This document shows, in pieces, positions 1 through 9,506 of a stretch of 64,000 nt of DNA. The notes under the pieces are model-generated. The model saw only the letters and a program-made list of their open reading frames with translations. It searched no databases and had not been told where the DNA came from. Position numbers and translations under genes: made by a program. Within the stretch, counting starts at the first letter, position 1, and the number at the start of each line of letters is the position of its first letter. This DNA is from Pseudomonadota bacterium (GTDB lineage Bacteria > Myxococcota_A > Polyangia > GCA-2747355), in NCBI GenBank assembly GCA_016702545.1, contig JADJDT010000008.1, positions 1 to 64,000 of the forward strand, read 5' to 3'.

Positions 1-340
1 AACAACGCGCCCTTCATCGGCCTCTTCGGCACGGTGATCGGCGTGATTCGCGCCTTCGAGGAGTTGGGGCACGGCGCGGTGGGTCACGGCGGAGCGGCGG
101 CCGCCTCGCAGGTGACCTCGCAGGCGGTGATGACGGCCGTGGCGGAGGCGCTCGTCGCGACGGCCGTGGGCATCTTGGTCGCGATCCCCACCGTGGCCGC
201 CTACAACTACCTGCACCGCCGCGTCAGCTCGCTGCTCGCCGAGACCGAGGTGCTGAGCCAGCTCGTGCTCGCCTATCTCGTGGACGCGCCCCGCGCAGCG
301 GCGACCGGCTGGGATCAGGCGCAGCGCGGCGCGGCGGAGC

Positions 341-348
<8 letters not shown>
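1..348 (+). CDS. exbB: ExbB/TolQ/MotA-type proton channel, C-terminal part (cut by window start)
   Basis: The frame is open from base 1, so the start lies outside the window. The visible 115 residues begin NNAPFIGLFGTVIGVIRAF, the conserved membrane segment of the MotA/TolQ/ExbB family. They continue with a Gly/Ala-rich loop and a second membrane segment (around EALVATAVGILVAIPTVAAYNYL). Proteins of this family form the inner-membrane proton channel that powers TonB- or Tol-dependent work at the outer membrane. The stop overlaps the GTG start of the ExbD gene by 8 bases, so the two are surely co-transcribed. A TonB-like gene follows, which favours ExbB over TolQ; this is inference from context. 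Confidence 0.9.
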
Positions 349-765
<417 letters not shown>

Positions 766-769
<4 letters not shown>

Positions 770-1616
770 GCACGGTTTCGAGCCGCGAGGCGCCTCGCAT
801 CGTCGATCTCGTCTTCGAGACCAGCGCCAGGCGTGCTCCCTGGCGCGGCCTTTGGGCCACGCTGCTGGCGGTGGGTGCCGCGCTCGGGCTGGCGTTGCTG
901 GTCGCGCGCGCCGAGCCCTCGCTCTCCGACTGGAGCGCCGCCTTGGCGCTGCGGTTGCACGAGGCGTTGGCGCAGGACTATGCGCTCGAGCCCCTGCCCG
1001 AGCCGCCGGCTCCGCACCCCCCGTGCCCCCTGCGCTCGTGGCGGCGCCGCCACCCCGCGCGCCCGCGCCTCTGCGCCGCGTGGCGCCAGCCGAGCGCGCC
1101 AGGCCGGTCCCCGCCGAGCCCTCGGCGCCCGCCCTGGCCCAGGCCGGCGCCGTGTTGACGCGTGAGGCGCGCGCGGACGATCCGCTGGATCTGAGCGACG
1201 AGGTCTTCGTCACCGGGCAGGGCGCGGCCTATGCCGGCGGCGTGACCAGCGCGACCGGCACCAGCGCGCGGGCCGTGGCGGCCGCAGCGGGGGCCGCGCT
1301 GGGCGGGACGACCGCGCGCGAGCGCGCGCTACCGAGCCGGGCGCGCGGCGTGGGCCTCTCCGATCCGGCGTGGGTCTGTCCGTGGCCGGCCGAGGCCGAG
1401 GCGCTGGCCGTGGACGAGGAGCTGGTGCTGGTGCAGGTGCGCGTCGCCTCGGACGGCCGGGCCGAGCAGGTGACGCTGCTGAGCGATCCGGGTCGGGGCT
1501 TCGGTGAGGCCGCGCGCGCCTGCGCGCTCGGGACCCGCTTCCTGCCGGCGCTGGATGCGGCGGGTCGGCCGCAGCGCGCCCTCTCGGCGCCGATTCGCGT
1601 GCGCTTCGTCCGATGA
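766..1616 (+). CDS. tonB: TonB-like energy transducer, frameshifted
   Basis: The N-terminal part (766 to about 1020) encodes a short cytoplasmic tail, one membrane helix (LWATLLAVGAALGLALLV) and the start of a Pro-rich linker. The reading then continues in another frame from about 1017 to 1616, with a Pro/Ala-rich periplasmic stretch and a C-terminal domain of TonB type (VLVQVRVASDGRAEQVTLL, then TRFLPALDAAGRP). The break falls in a run of six C at 1017-1022; adding one C restores one frame of about 284 residues. I therefore suspect an assembly error. The position after exbB-exbD and the TM/Pro-rich/C-terminal layout support TonB. The stop overlaps the next gene as ATGA. Confidence 0.75.
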
Positions 1617-1945
1617 TCGCCGCGCCGCACCAGGCGCGGGGCGCGCGGCGCCGGCGCGCATCGTGGTGGACCGCCGCGATCGTCGCGCTGTCCCTCGTCG
1701 CCGCCTGCGGCGGCGAGCGGGCGACCGAGGCCGACTACCGGTTGATCTTCCACCGCCTGACCGAGCTCGAGCTGGCCGAGCGTGGCTTCCGCGATCGCGC
1801 CCTGGTCGCGCACAAGGAGCGGGAGCTCGACGCGCTCTTCCGTCAGACCCTGGCGCAGTGCGTCGGCAAGCGCCTGGCCCCGGGTGTTCGCGCCTGCCTG
1901 GCGGCTGCGCGTAGCACCGAGGCGGTCAGCCACGATTGCCTCTAG
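1613..1945 (+). CDS. small lipoprotein of the exbBD-tonB operon
   Basis: A 110-residue protein with a basic N-terminus (RGARRRR), a hydrophobic stretch and a lipobox-like LVAACGG, so it is likely lipidated and exported. The remaining ~75 residues are charged and helical in appearance (YRLIFHRLTELELAERGFRDRAL) with three further Cys. It overlaps the tonB stop by 4 bases and so belongs to the operon. I do not recognise the family. A periplasmic accessory to the TonB system is possible by position only. Confidence 0.65.
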   Translation: MIAAPHQARGARRRRASWWTAAIVALSLVAACGGERATEADYRLIFHRLTELELAERGFRDRALVAHKERELDALFRQTLAQCVGKRLAPGVRACLAAARSTEAVSHDCL

Positions 1946-2125
1946 ACCCGAAACAAGCGCGTCCCGCGCTCGTTTTGGGTCTAGATATTACTCAGGGGGC
2001 TTTCGCAAAGCCCCCTCGTCGCGGGGAGTGAATCCCCGCGACTTCACCCCATAACGCTCGCCTATCAGCTCGTCTAGACCGAAAGCAAACGGCTTGCGCT
2101 CAAACGCGCTTGTTTTCGGTCTAGA
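1941..2125. repeat. composite hairpin element bounded by TCTAGA palindromes
   Basis: The segment after the lipoprotein stop contains, in order: an imperfect 45-bp palindrome at 1941-1985 (21-base arms beginning TCTAGACCC, two mismatches, 3-base loop); hairpin GGGGGCTTT-CGC-AAAGCCCCC at about 1995-2015; hairpin TCGCGGGG-7 nt-CCCCGCGA at about 2018-2040; and a second TCTAGACCG palindrome at 2073-2125. Both palindromes carry an AAACAAGCGCG-like word. A related element lies in opposite orientation at about 21.80-21.93 kb. It overlaps the last bases of the upstream gene and could act as a transcription stop, but no U-tract is seen. Confidence 0.75.
1991..2050 (+). repeat. 60-bp core of dispersed repeat, copy A
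   Basis: These 60 bases, from CTCAGGGGGC to GACTTCACCCC, match 21864-21923 exactly in reverse complement. The core holds two back-to-back hairpins. An exact 60-base match 20 kb away, with diverged but related flanks, points to a genome-wide repeat family. Confidence 0.9.
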
Positions 2126-2261
2126 AGCGTGTCGAGAAATCGCTGCGCCACGCGCTCGCGACGTTGCGAGCGGCCCTGGCCCAACCCATACTTCGCCCCC
2201 TTGGTAGTCCAGCATGCGCGCGCGGGCCCTCGGTGCCGGGCGCCGACAAAGGAGGTCGAAC

Positions 2262-3116
2262 ATGTTCGTCATCGCAGGGGTCACGGGTCACGTCGGATCG
2301 GTCGTCGCGGCGGAGCTGCTGGCCCAGCAGCAGAAGATCAAGGTGCTGGTGCGCGACCCCAAGAAGGGCACGGCGTGGTCCCAGCGCGGCGCCGAGGTGG
2401 CCGTCGGCACGCTCGACGACCGGGCGTTTCTCGGCAGCGCGCTGCGCGGCGCCGCGGGCTTCTTCACGCTGCTGCCGCCGAACTTCGCCGCACCGGACTT
2501 CTTCGCCAACCAGAGAAGCACGGCCGATGCGATCGCGGGGGCGGTGCAGGACGCGGCCATGCCGCACGTCGTGCTGTTGTCGTCGGTGGGTGCGGATCTC
2601 CCGGCGGGGACCGGCCCGATCAAGGGACTGCACTATTTCGAGAACCAGCTGCGCGCGACGGGCACCCTGCTCACCGCGATTCGTGCGGGCTACTTCCAGG
2701 AGAACCTCGGCAGCGCCGTCGCGCCGGCGAGGCAGCAGGGCGTCTTCCTCAACTTCACGCCCTCGGCGGACTACCCGATGCCGATGATCGCGACCAAGGA
2801 CATCGGCCTGCTGGCGGCGCAGTCGCTGCTGGCGAAGCCGCGGGCCAGCGAGGTGATCGATCTGCACGGCCCGGCCTACTCGCAGCGCCAGCTCGCCGAG
2901 CGGCTCGGCGCCGCGCTCGGCAAGCAGCTCCAGATCGTCGATATCCCCGAGCCCGAGTGGGTCCCCACCCTGACCAAGGGCGGCTTCCCGCCGCCGGTAG
3001 CGGAGATCTTCGCCGAGATGTACCGCGCCTTCGCCAGCGGCACGGTGCAGCCCCGTGGCGATCGCCTGGTCCAGGGCACGACGCCGATCGACGCCGTGGT
3101 CAAGTCACTGGTCTGA
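2262..3116 (+). CDS. NmrA-like / SDR-family NAD(P)-binding protein
   Basis: A 284-residue protein starting MFVIAGVTGHVGSVVAAELL, an N-terminal Rossmann dinucleotide-binding motif (GxTGxxG at residues 7-12). LLSSVGAD and a central region typical of atypical short-chain dehydrogenases of the NmrA/NAD(P)H-binding group follow. The ATG at 2262 is preceded by a strong AAAGGAGG site; upstream in-frame codons are not needed. The protein ends cleanly in PIDAVVKSLV. No neighbour suggests a substrate. Members include NAD(P)H:quinone-type reductases and redox-sensing proteins; the exact role is unknown. Confidence 0.85.
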   Translation: MFVIAGVTGHVGSVVAAELLAQQQKIKVLVRDPKKGTAWSQRGAEVAVGTLDDRAFLGSALRGAAGFFTLLPPNFAAPDFFANQRSTADAIAGAVQDAAMPHVVLLSSVGADLPAGTGPIKGLHYFENQLRATGTLLTAIRAGYFQENLGSAVAPARQQGVFLNFTPSADYPMPMIATKDIGLLAAQSLLAKPRASEVIDLHGPAYSQRQLAERLGAALGKQLQIVDIPEPEWVPTLTKGGFPPPVAEIFAEMYRAFASGTVQPRGDRLVQGTTPIDAVVKSLV

Positions 3117-3210
3117 TCCGCTAGCGCGGTTGCAGCGGACCATGCCAGCGGCCGCAACACAGCACGATCCTGCCCTCAGCCCCAATTCGATCGAGACCCT
3201 TCGCCCGGCC

Positions 3211-5743
3211 TCACCGGACGGAGACGGTGTTGGAGTTGCACTGCGTGGAGCCGCCGGGGCCGGTGGTGCGCAGGGTGACGTAGTGGCTGCCGACGCCGAA
3301 GCGGCTGCTGGGTGCGGAGCCGGAGCAGGGGACGGCGCCCTGATTGACGCCATCGAGGGCCCAGGTGCAGGAGCTGCCGTTGCTGCTCCAGGCGATGGTG
3401 AAGTCGGTGTTGGTGTTACCGCTGCCGGGGCTGATCGAGGCCGAGCAGGTGGGCAGAGCGGGGGCCTGGGTGACGGCGACCGCGTTGGAGTTGCACTGCG
3501 TGGTGCCCCGGGCCGGTGGTGCGCAGGGTGACGTAGTGGGAGCCGACGCCGAAGCGGCTGTTGGGTGCAGAGCCACTGCAGGCGACGGCGCCCTGATTGA
3601 CGCCATCGAGGGCCCAGGTGCAGGAGCTGCCGTTGCTGTTCCAGCTGATATTGAAGTCGGTGTTGGTGTTGCCGCTGCCGGGGCTGATCGAGGCCGAGCA
3701 GGTGGGCAGAGCGGGGGCCTGGGTGACGGCGACCGCGTTGGAGTTGCACTGCGTGGAGCCGCCGGGGCCGGTGGTGCGCAGGGTGACGTAGTGGGAGCCG
3801 ACACCGAAGCGGCTGTTGGGCGCAGAGCCTGGCAGGGGACGGCGCCTGATTGACGCCATCGAGGGCCCAGGTGCAGGAGCTGCCGTTGCTGTTCCAGCCG
3901 ATATTGAAGTCGGTGTTGGTGTTGCCGCTGCCGGGGCTGATCGAGGCCGAGCAGGTCGGCAGGGCGGGGGCCTGGGTGACGGCGACCGCGTTGGAGTTGC
4001 ACTGCGTGGAGCCGCCGGGGCCGGTGGTGCGCAGGGTGACGTAGTGGGAGCCGACACCGAAGCGGCTGTTGGGCGCAGAGCCACTGCAGGCGATGGCGCC
4101 CTGATTGACGCCATCGAGGGCCCAGGTGCAGCTGCTGCCGTTGCTGCTCCAGCTGATATTGAAGTCGGTGTTGGTGTTGCCGCTGCCGGGGCTGATCGAG
4201 GCCGAGCAGGTGGGCAGAGCGGGGGCCTGGGTGACGGCGACCGCGTTGGAGTTGCACTGCGTGGTGCCCCCCGGGCCGGTGGTGCGCAGGGTGACGTAGT
4301 GGGAGCCGACACCGAAGCGGCTGTTGGGGGCGGAGCCCGAGCAGGGGACGGCGCCCTGATTGACGCCATCGAGGGCCCAGGTGCAGCTGCTGCCGTTGCT
4401 GTTCCAGCTGATATTGAAGTCGGTGTTGGTGTTGCCGCTGCCGGGGCTGATCGAGGCCGAGCAGGTCGGCAGGGCGGGGGCCTGGGTGACGGCGACCGCG
4501 TTGGAGTTGCACTGGGTGGTGCCGCCGGGGCCGGTGGTGCGCAGGGTGACGTAGTGGTTGCCGACGCCGAAGCGGCTGCTGGGTGCGGAGCCGGAGCAGG
4601 CGACGGCGCCCTGATTGACGCCATCGAGGGCCCAGGTGCAGGACGTGCCGTTGCTGCTCCAGCCGATATTGAAGTCGGTGTTGGTGTTGCCGCTGCCGGG
4701 GCTGATCGAGGCCGAGCAGGTCGGCAGGGCGGGGGCCTGGGTGACGGCGACCGCGTTGGAGCTGCACTGCGTGGTGCCCCCCGGGCCGGTGGTGCGCAGG
4801 GTGACGTAGTGGGAGCCGACACCGAAGCGGCTGTTGGGTGCAGAGCCACTGCAGGGGACGGCGCCCTGATTGACGCCATCGAGGGCCCAGGTGCAGGACG
4901 TGCCGTTGCTGCTCCAGGCGATGGTGAAGTCGGTGTTGGTGTTACCGCTGCCGGGGCTGATCGAGGCCGAGCAGGTCGGCAGGGCGGGGGCCTGGGTGAC
5001 GGCGACCGCGTTGGAGTTGCACTGCGTGGAGCCGCCGGGCCGGTGGTGCGCAGGGTGACGTAGTGGGAGCCGACGCCGAAGCGGCTGTTGGGGCGGAGCC
5101 CGGAGCAGGCGACGGCGCCCTGATTGACGCCATCGAGGGCCCAGGTGCAGGTGCTGCCGTTGCTGTTCCAGCTGATATTGAAGTCGGTGTTGGTCGTTGC
5201 CGCTGCCGGGGCTGATCGAGGCCGAGCAGGTGGGCAGAGCGGGGGCCTGGGTGACGGCGACCGCGTTGGAGTTGCACTGCGTGGTGCCCCCCGGGCCGGT
5301 GGTGCGCAGGGTGACGTAGTGGGAGCCGACACCGAAGCGGCTTCTGGGGCGGAGCCGGAGCAGGGGACGGCGCCCTGATTGACGCCATCGAGGGCCCAGG
5401 TGCAGCTGCTGCCGTTGCTGTTCCAGCTGATATTGAAGTCGGTGTTGGTGTTGCCGCTGCCGGGGCTGATCGAGGCCGAGCAGGTCGGCAGGGCGGGGGC
5501 CTGGGTGACGGCGACCGCGTTGGAGTTGCACTGCGTGGAGCCGCCGGGGCCGGTGGTGCGCAGGGTGACGTAGTGGGAGCCGACGCCGAAGCGGCTGCTG
5601 GGGGCGGAGCCCGAGCAGGGGACGGCGCCCTGATTGACGCCATCGAGGGCCCAGGTGCAGCTGCTGCCGTTGCTGTTCCAGCTGATGGTGAAGTCGGTGT
5701 TGGTGTTGCCGCTGCCGGGGCTGATCGAGGCCGAGCAGGTGGG
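3211..5743 (-). repeat. ten near-identical 255-bp tandem units
   Basis: Units encoding the C-terminal ten Ig-like modules repeat every 255 bp (253-255 where frameshifted). Differences between units are mostly single bases, for example Asn/Ser before SNGSSC and Ile/Thr in the TDF-I/T-I segment. The four upstream units (about 5744-6763) are clearly more diverged. The homogeneity suggests recent expansion or gene conversion. It also makes mis-assembly of unit number likely. Confidence 0.9.
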
Positions 5744-7960
5744 CAGGGCGGGGGCCTGCGTGACGGAGACATGGTTGGAGTCGCAGGAGGCGCTGCCCCC
5801 TGGGCCGGTGGCGCGCAGCGTGACGAAATGGTTGCCGGCGCCGAAGAGGCCATCGGCCGCGGTGAAGCCCCTGCAGTCGACCGACCCCTGATTGACCCCG
5901 TCGAGGGCCCAGGTGCAGGACGTGCCGTCACTGTCCCAGCTGATGCCAAAGGAGGTGCTGGTGTCGCCGGTGGCCGGCGTAATCGATGCGCTGCAGGTCG
6001 GCGGTGGCACGACCTGCGTCACCGTGACGGAGGTGGAGTCGCACTGCGTCGAGCCCCCCGGGCCAGTGGCGTGCAAGGTGACCGTGTGGTTGCCCGCGCC
6101 GAAGCGGCTGTTGGGCGCTGAGCCGGAGCAGGGCACGGGGCCCTGACTGTCGCCATCGAGATCCCAGGTGCAGGAGCTGCCGTTGCTGCTCCAGCTGATG
6201 GTGAAGTCGGTGTTGGTGTTGCCGCTGCCGGGGCTGATCGAGGCCGAGCAGGTGGGCAGGGGCACCTGCGTCACCGTGACCGAGCTGGAGTCGCACTGCG
6301 TCGTCCCCCCCGGGCCGGTGGCGTGCAGGGTGACCGTGTGGTTGCCCGCGCTGAAGCGGCTATTGGGCGCCGAGCCAGAGCAGGGCACGGGACCCTGACT
6401 GTCGCCGTCGAGGTCCCAGGTGCAGGCGTTGCCGTCACTGTTCCAGGTGATCGTGAAGTCCGTGTTGGTGGTGCCGCTCCCGGGGCTGATCTCCGCCGAA
6501 CAGGTCGGTCGCGGTGGTTGCGTGACGGTGACGCCGTTGGAGTCGCAGGAGGCGCTTCCTCCCGGGCCGGTCGCGTGCAGGGTCACGTGGTGTGCGCCGA
6601 CCGCGAAGAGCAGGTGGTCGCTCGATCCCTTGCAGGGTATGGCGTCCGCTTGTGGCGCGCCGTCGAGGTCCCAGGTGCAGGTGGTGCCGCTGCTGTCCCA
6701 GACGACCGCGAACTCGGTCGTCGGCGCTCCTTGCGCGGGGCTGAGACTCGCCGAGCAGCTCGGCGCTGCGAGTACCTCGTACTCCGCGCGACACGACCCC
6801 GTCGAGGTGGCGCCGGTCGCAGTGACGACGAACTCGTGGTGTCCCACACCGCCCAGGTCCGCGCCGGTGAGGCGACCCGCGAAGCTGCAGCACGGGATGC
6901 CATTGCAGTGCAGGGCCACCGGCGCCCCGCCGTCGACGGCGTAGGAGCAAGCCGTGGCCGTCGCCGTCAACGCCGGCTGAAAGACGTCCGTCAGCCCACC
7001 GGCGATTGGCTCGACCGTCACCGTGCAGGCCGCTGCTTGGTCGACGACGCAGGCACCCTGTCGGCAAAGGTGCCCCGCGAGGCACTGCCCATCACTCGTA
7101 CAGGTGGCTGGGCACTGCGGTGGCGGCTGGTCAGCGCCGCTCGCGCAGGTGACCGGCACGAGGTGATTGGCGCAGGCGTGATCGACCCCGGCGCAGGCGC
7201 TGTCGTCGCCCTCGGCTGCCGCGCTGCAAACATGCGCCTCACAGCGCGGCGCGAGGCGCGTTCCCTGGCAGTCGGTGGTGCCCGACGGGTTGGTGCAGGT
7301 AGGCGCTCCGGTCATGTTTTCCGGGCAGTCGGTGGCGCTGTTGCAGCACGAACCGGACGCGCAGCAGAGCGTGCCGTCGCAATAGCCGGACGCGCAGGCG
7401 GAGTCACCGCGACCCGCGCACGATTCGCCGTCTGGCGCGAGCCTGCTGGGCACGCACGCCCGGGCGGTGCAGGTGTAGCCCGTGGCGCAATCCGCCGCGA
7501 CGGCACAGTGCGTCAGGCACGCCAGGGCGTTGGGGCTACAGAGATAGCCTCCGCAGTTGAGACCGGCCGCGCAGCTGAAGTTGCTGCAGGTCGGCGGGTT
7601 GATCGCGCCGTTGGCACAGCCGCCCGCATCCCGCGCCAAGCCATCACGGCCGTCCGCATCCCGCGCCAAGCCATCACGACCGCCCGCATCCCGCGCCAAG
7701 CCGGCATCGACTTTGGTTGGCACCACCACGCGCAGGTCGCGGCGTCCGCTGGAGTCGAGGAAGCGCAGCGAACCGTCGGCGTGGGGACCGACGCCGTCGT
7801 CGCCGCAGGCGTTCAGGGTTCCCAATAGCGTTACGACGACGAGCAGTGCCCTCTGTCTTGGAGGACCACCACTGCCGCTCGATGCACACGCGCGGATAAC
7901 TCGCGGACGCCCGGAGGAAGTACGGGCTGGGGTCAGCATCGAGCGCGCGTGCATGGTCAT
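3211..7960 (-). CDS. large Ig-like repeat lipoprotein, frameshifted in the repeat array
   Basis: The start ATG at 7960 has AAGGAG 8-9 bases upstream. The N-terminus has a long basic stretch, a hydrophobic segment and a lipobox (LLGTLNAC at about residue 52), then three 10-residue Asp/Gly repeats (GLARDAGGRD), then a Cys-rich region of about 200 residues. Fourteen units of about 85 residues follow. Each typically has four Cys and the signatures ISPGSGNTNTDF, CTWALDG, HYVTLRTTGPGG and an ending VAVTQ, which looks like an Ig/PKD-type beta sandwich. The true end is VSVR-stop at 3211. Reading through needs about six indel corrections (near 5347, 5192, 5037, 3847, 3831 and 3510), mostly in G/C runs. 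The corrected length is about 1,580 residues. A surface adhesin or scaffold is likely but unproven. Confidence 0.8.
7622..7711 (-). repeat. three 30-bp direct repeats
   Basis: Three adjacent 30-bp units encode GLARDAGGRD, GLARDADGRD and GLARDAGGCA just after the lipobox of the Ig-repeat lipoprotein. They probably form a flexible tether between lipid anchor and folded part. Confidence 0.85.
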
Positions 7961-8348
7961 CGTCGGAACTCCTTGTTCATGTCTAAGAGCGTCCGCTCGC
8001 GCAGCAGGTTGCTGGCGCGACGGTCATGGTCGAGGTGCGGGCGTGTGCACCCGCTATGCCGAAAAGCGACAAGGTCTGCTGTTGGGCTCTGCGCTTGGCA
8101 TTTCAGGCTCTTGGACCGGTAGGTCGCCGAGCTTGCCTGGAGCCCCAGTCCCCCAGCCTGATCCGCTCGCGCGGGCTCAGTCGGGTCCCTGGCGTAGTTC
8201 TTCACCGCCAGCGGCGCGACTGATAGATGTCAAACGGATGCGATTGCTTAGAGCTGTAAGGTGAGAAATAGCTGAGAAGCGTGCGGCTAATAGCGGAAAG
8301 GAGAAATGAGCCTGGGGGATGCTTGCCCACTCCTGGAGACGGGACTCA
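7961..8348. other. 388-bp intergenic region with duplicated spacer and an AT-richer patch
   Basis: This lies between two minus-strand lipoprotein genes. Its half nearest the downstream start (about 7970-8165) resembles the spacer at 9270-9470. The stretch 8220-8310 is noticeably richer in A/T than its surroundings and may hold a promoter; a perfect TTGACA is readable on the minus strand near 8229-8234, but no good -10 follows at the right distance. I see no convincing gene. Confidence 0.5.
8084..8146 (-). repeat. 63-bp conserved spacer element, copy 1
   Basis: It matches 9391-9453 at 61 of 63 positions and sits upstream of the Ig-repeat lipoprotein gene. The flanks toward the start codon are also alignable but weaker. 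It could be a regulatory leader or the remains of a duplicated gene end. Confidence 0.85.
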
Positions 8349-9263
8349 TCACTCGCAGCGCAGCAGCCACATCCCAAGGGTGCAGGGCTGCTGCCCCACG
8401 GCGTGGTCGAGCACGCGCAGGCTTTCGTGGCAGCACTGCTTGGCTGCGTTGGCGACGAAGAAGTAGAGATCGGTGTCTTCCGGCCGGATGGAGCGACCGA
8501 CGAAGAGCCCCTTCTGCTCTGCCGGGTCGGTGATGCAGTGCGTGAAGGGGAGCCCGATCAGGCTCCCCGATTTCGTCGGCTCGAAGCCGGTCGGCTTACA
8601 CTTCTCTACGCACTTGCTCTCCGGATTGCTGCAAATCAGGGGCGCCGAGACCATGGGGTGGTAGATGTCCTGGCTGTCCCCGTTGTCCCAGATGCCGTAG
8701 ATCGGGGCGCACCAGCCGTCCGGATGGCAGCCTAGCGGGACCTCGCATTGGTTGGTCGCCGAGCAGGGCTCGCCCTCCTTCGCCTTCGGGCGATCCGGGA
8801 CGACGCACACGCCCTGGGGCCCGCAGGCGGGGTTCTCGCTCGGGCAGCCCTCGTCGGCGGTGCCGTCGCAATCGTCGTCGAGCTGATTGCCGCAGCGCTC
8901 GGCCTGCGGCTGCCCGAAGCCGCCGCAGACGCCCCAGCCGGGGAACTCTTGATCACCGACGCAGCGTTGCGTGCCATAGACGCAAGGCCCGACGCCGGCG
9001 AGGCGCGGGTCGCCGCCAAAGCAGCGCTGGGTCTCGCCCCGCGTGCAGGCGCAGCCGTCATCGATCTGCTCATCGCCGTCATCGTCGAGACCGTTGCCGC
9101 AGCGCTCCGGGGTGCGCGGCGCGGGCGTGGGCGTGGCGGGCACCCCCGCATCTGCGAAGCTCAAAGGATCGTCGCCCGGCCCACGCTCGCCGCCCAGCGT
9201 GCCCCCGCCGCAGCCGAGCCCCAGCGCGCAGAGAGACAGAACGCAGGCCAAGAGTCTCAGCAT
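8349..9263 (-). CDS. lipoprotein with MopE-like motifs, paralogue B
   Basis: A 304-residue protein with signal peptide and lipobox (LCALGLGCGGG). An acidic linker follows, then two motifs of the MopE/putative metal-binding type: CGNGLDDDGDEQIDDGC and CGNQLDDDCDGTADEGC. Between them is a Cys-rich patch (CACTRGETQRCFGG). The C-terminal half (from about residue 155) differs from paralogue A but ends in the shared WLLRCE. The ATG at 9263 has AAGGAG about 9 bases upstream. DxDxDG-like loops suggest calcium or copper binding; that is family knowledge, not shown here. It is probably exposed on the cell surface. Confidence 0.8.
   Translation of the reverse strand: MLRLLACVLSLCALGLGCGGGTLGGERGPGDDPLSFADAGVPATPTPAPRTPERCGNGLDDDGDEQIDDGCACTRGETQRCFGGDPRLAGVGPCVYGTQRCVGDQEFPGWGVCGGFGQPQAERCGNQLDDDCDGTADEGCPSENPACGPQGVCVVPDRPKAKEGEPCSATNQCEVPLGCHPDGWCAPIYGIWDNGDSQDIYHPMVSAPLICSNPESKCVEKCKPTGFEPTKSGSLIGLPFTHCITDPAEQKGLFVGRSIRPEDTDLYFFVANAAKQCCHESLRVLDHAVGQQPCTLGMWLLRCE
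8811..9233 (-). repeat. 423-bp near-identical module shared with paralogue A
   Basis: It aligns without gaps to 10098-10520 (constant offset of 1287). I count about five mismatches by eye. It covers the end of the signal peptide and both MopE-like motifs. Outside the module the two genes are strongly diverged, which fits recent gene conversion or module duplication. Confidence 0.9.
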
Positions 9264-9390
9264 GGCATCACTCCTTGTTCGTGCCGTAGAACGTCACCTC
9301 GCGCAGCAGGCCTCGCTGACGCGCTGCTGGTGATCGAGGTCTGGGGGCGTCTGCACCCGCTGTGCCGAAGGGGCGCGATGGCCGGCTGCT

Positions 9391-9453
9391 GGGCTCTGGG
9401 CTTGGCATTTCAGGCTCTTCGACCGGTAGGTCGCCGAGCTTGCCTGGAGCCCC
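9391..9453 (-). repeat. 63-bp conserved spacer element, copy 2
   Basis: Partner of 8084-8146 with two mismatches. It lies between the stop of paralogue A and the start of paralogue B. Confidence 0.85.
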
Positions 9454-9506
9454 GATCTCCCAGCTTGATGCGCCCGAGCTGGCGCGTTCTGGGCCCCCCG
9501 GACCTG

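Noticed and set aside
1017..1022. Programmed frameshifting in tonB
   Set aside because: The C run is not followed by a stimulatory structure I can see, and many genes here share similar indels; sequencing error is simpler.
1941..1985. Classical intrinsic terminator after the exbBD-tonB operon
   Set aside because: The hairpin is strong but not followed by a T-run, and it is part of a larger repeat element.
3211..5743. 255-bp tandem repeats considered as a CRISPR or satellite array
   Set aside because: Units are translated, keep an 85-residue protein pattern with conserved Cys, and have no spacers.
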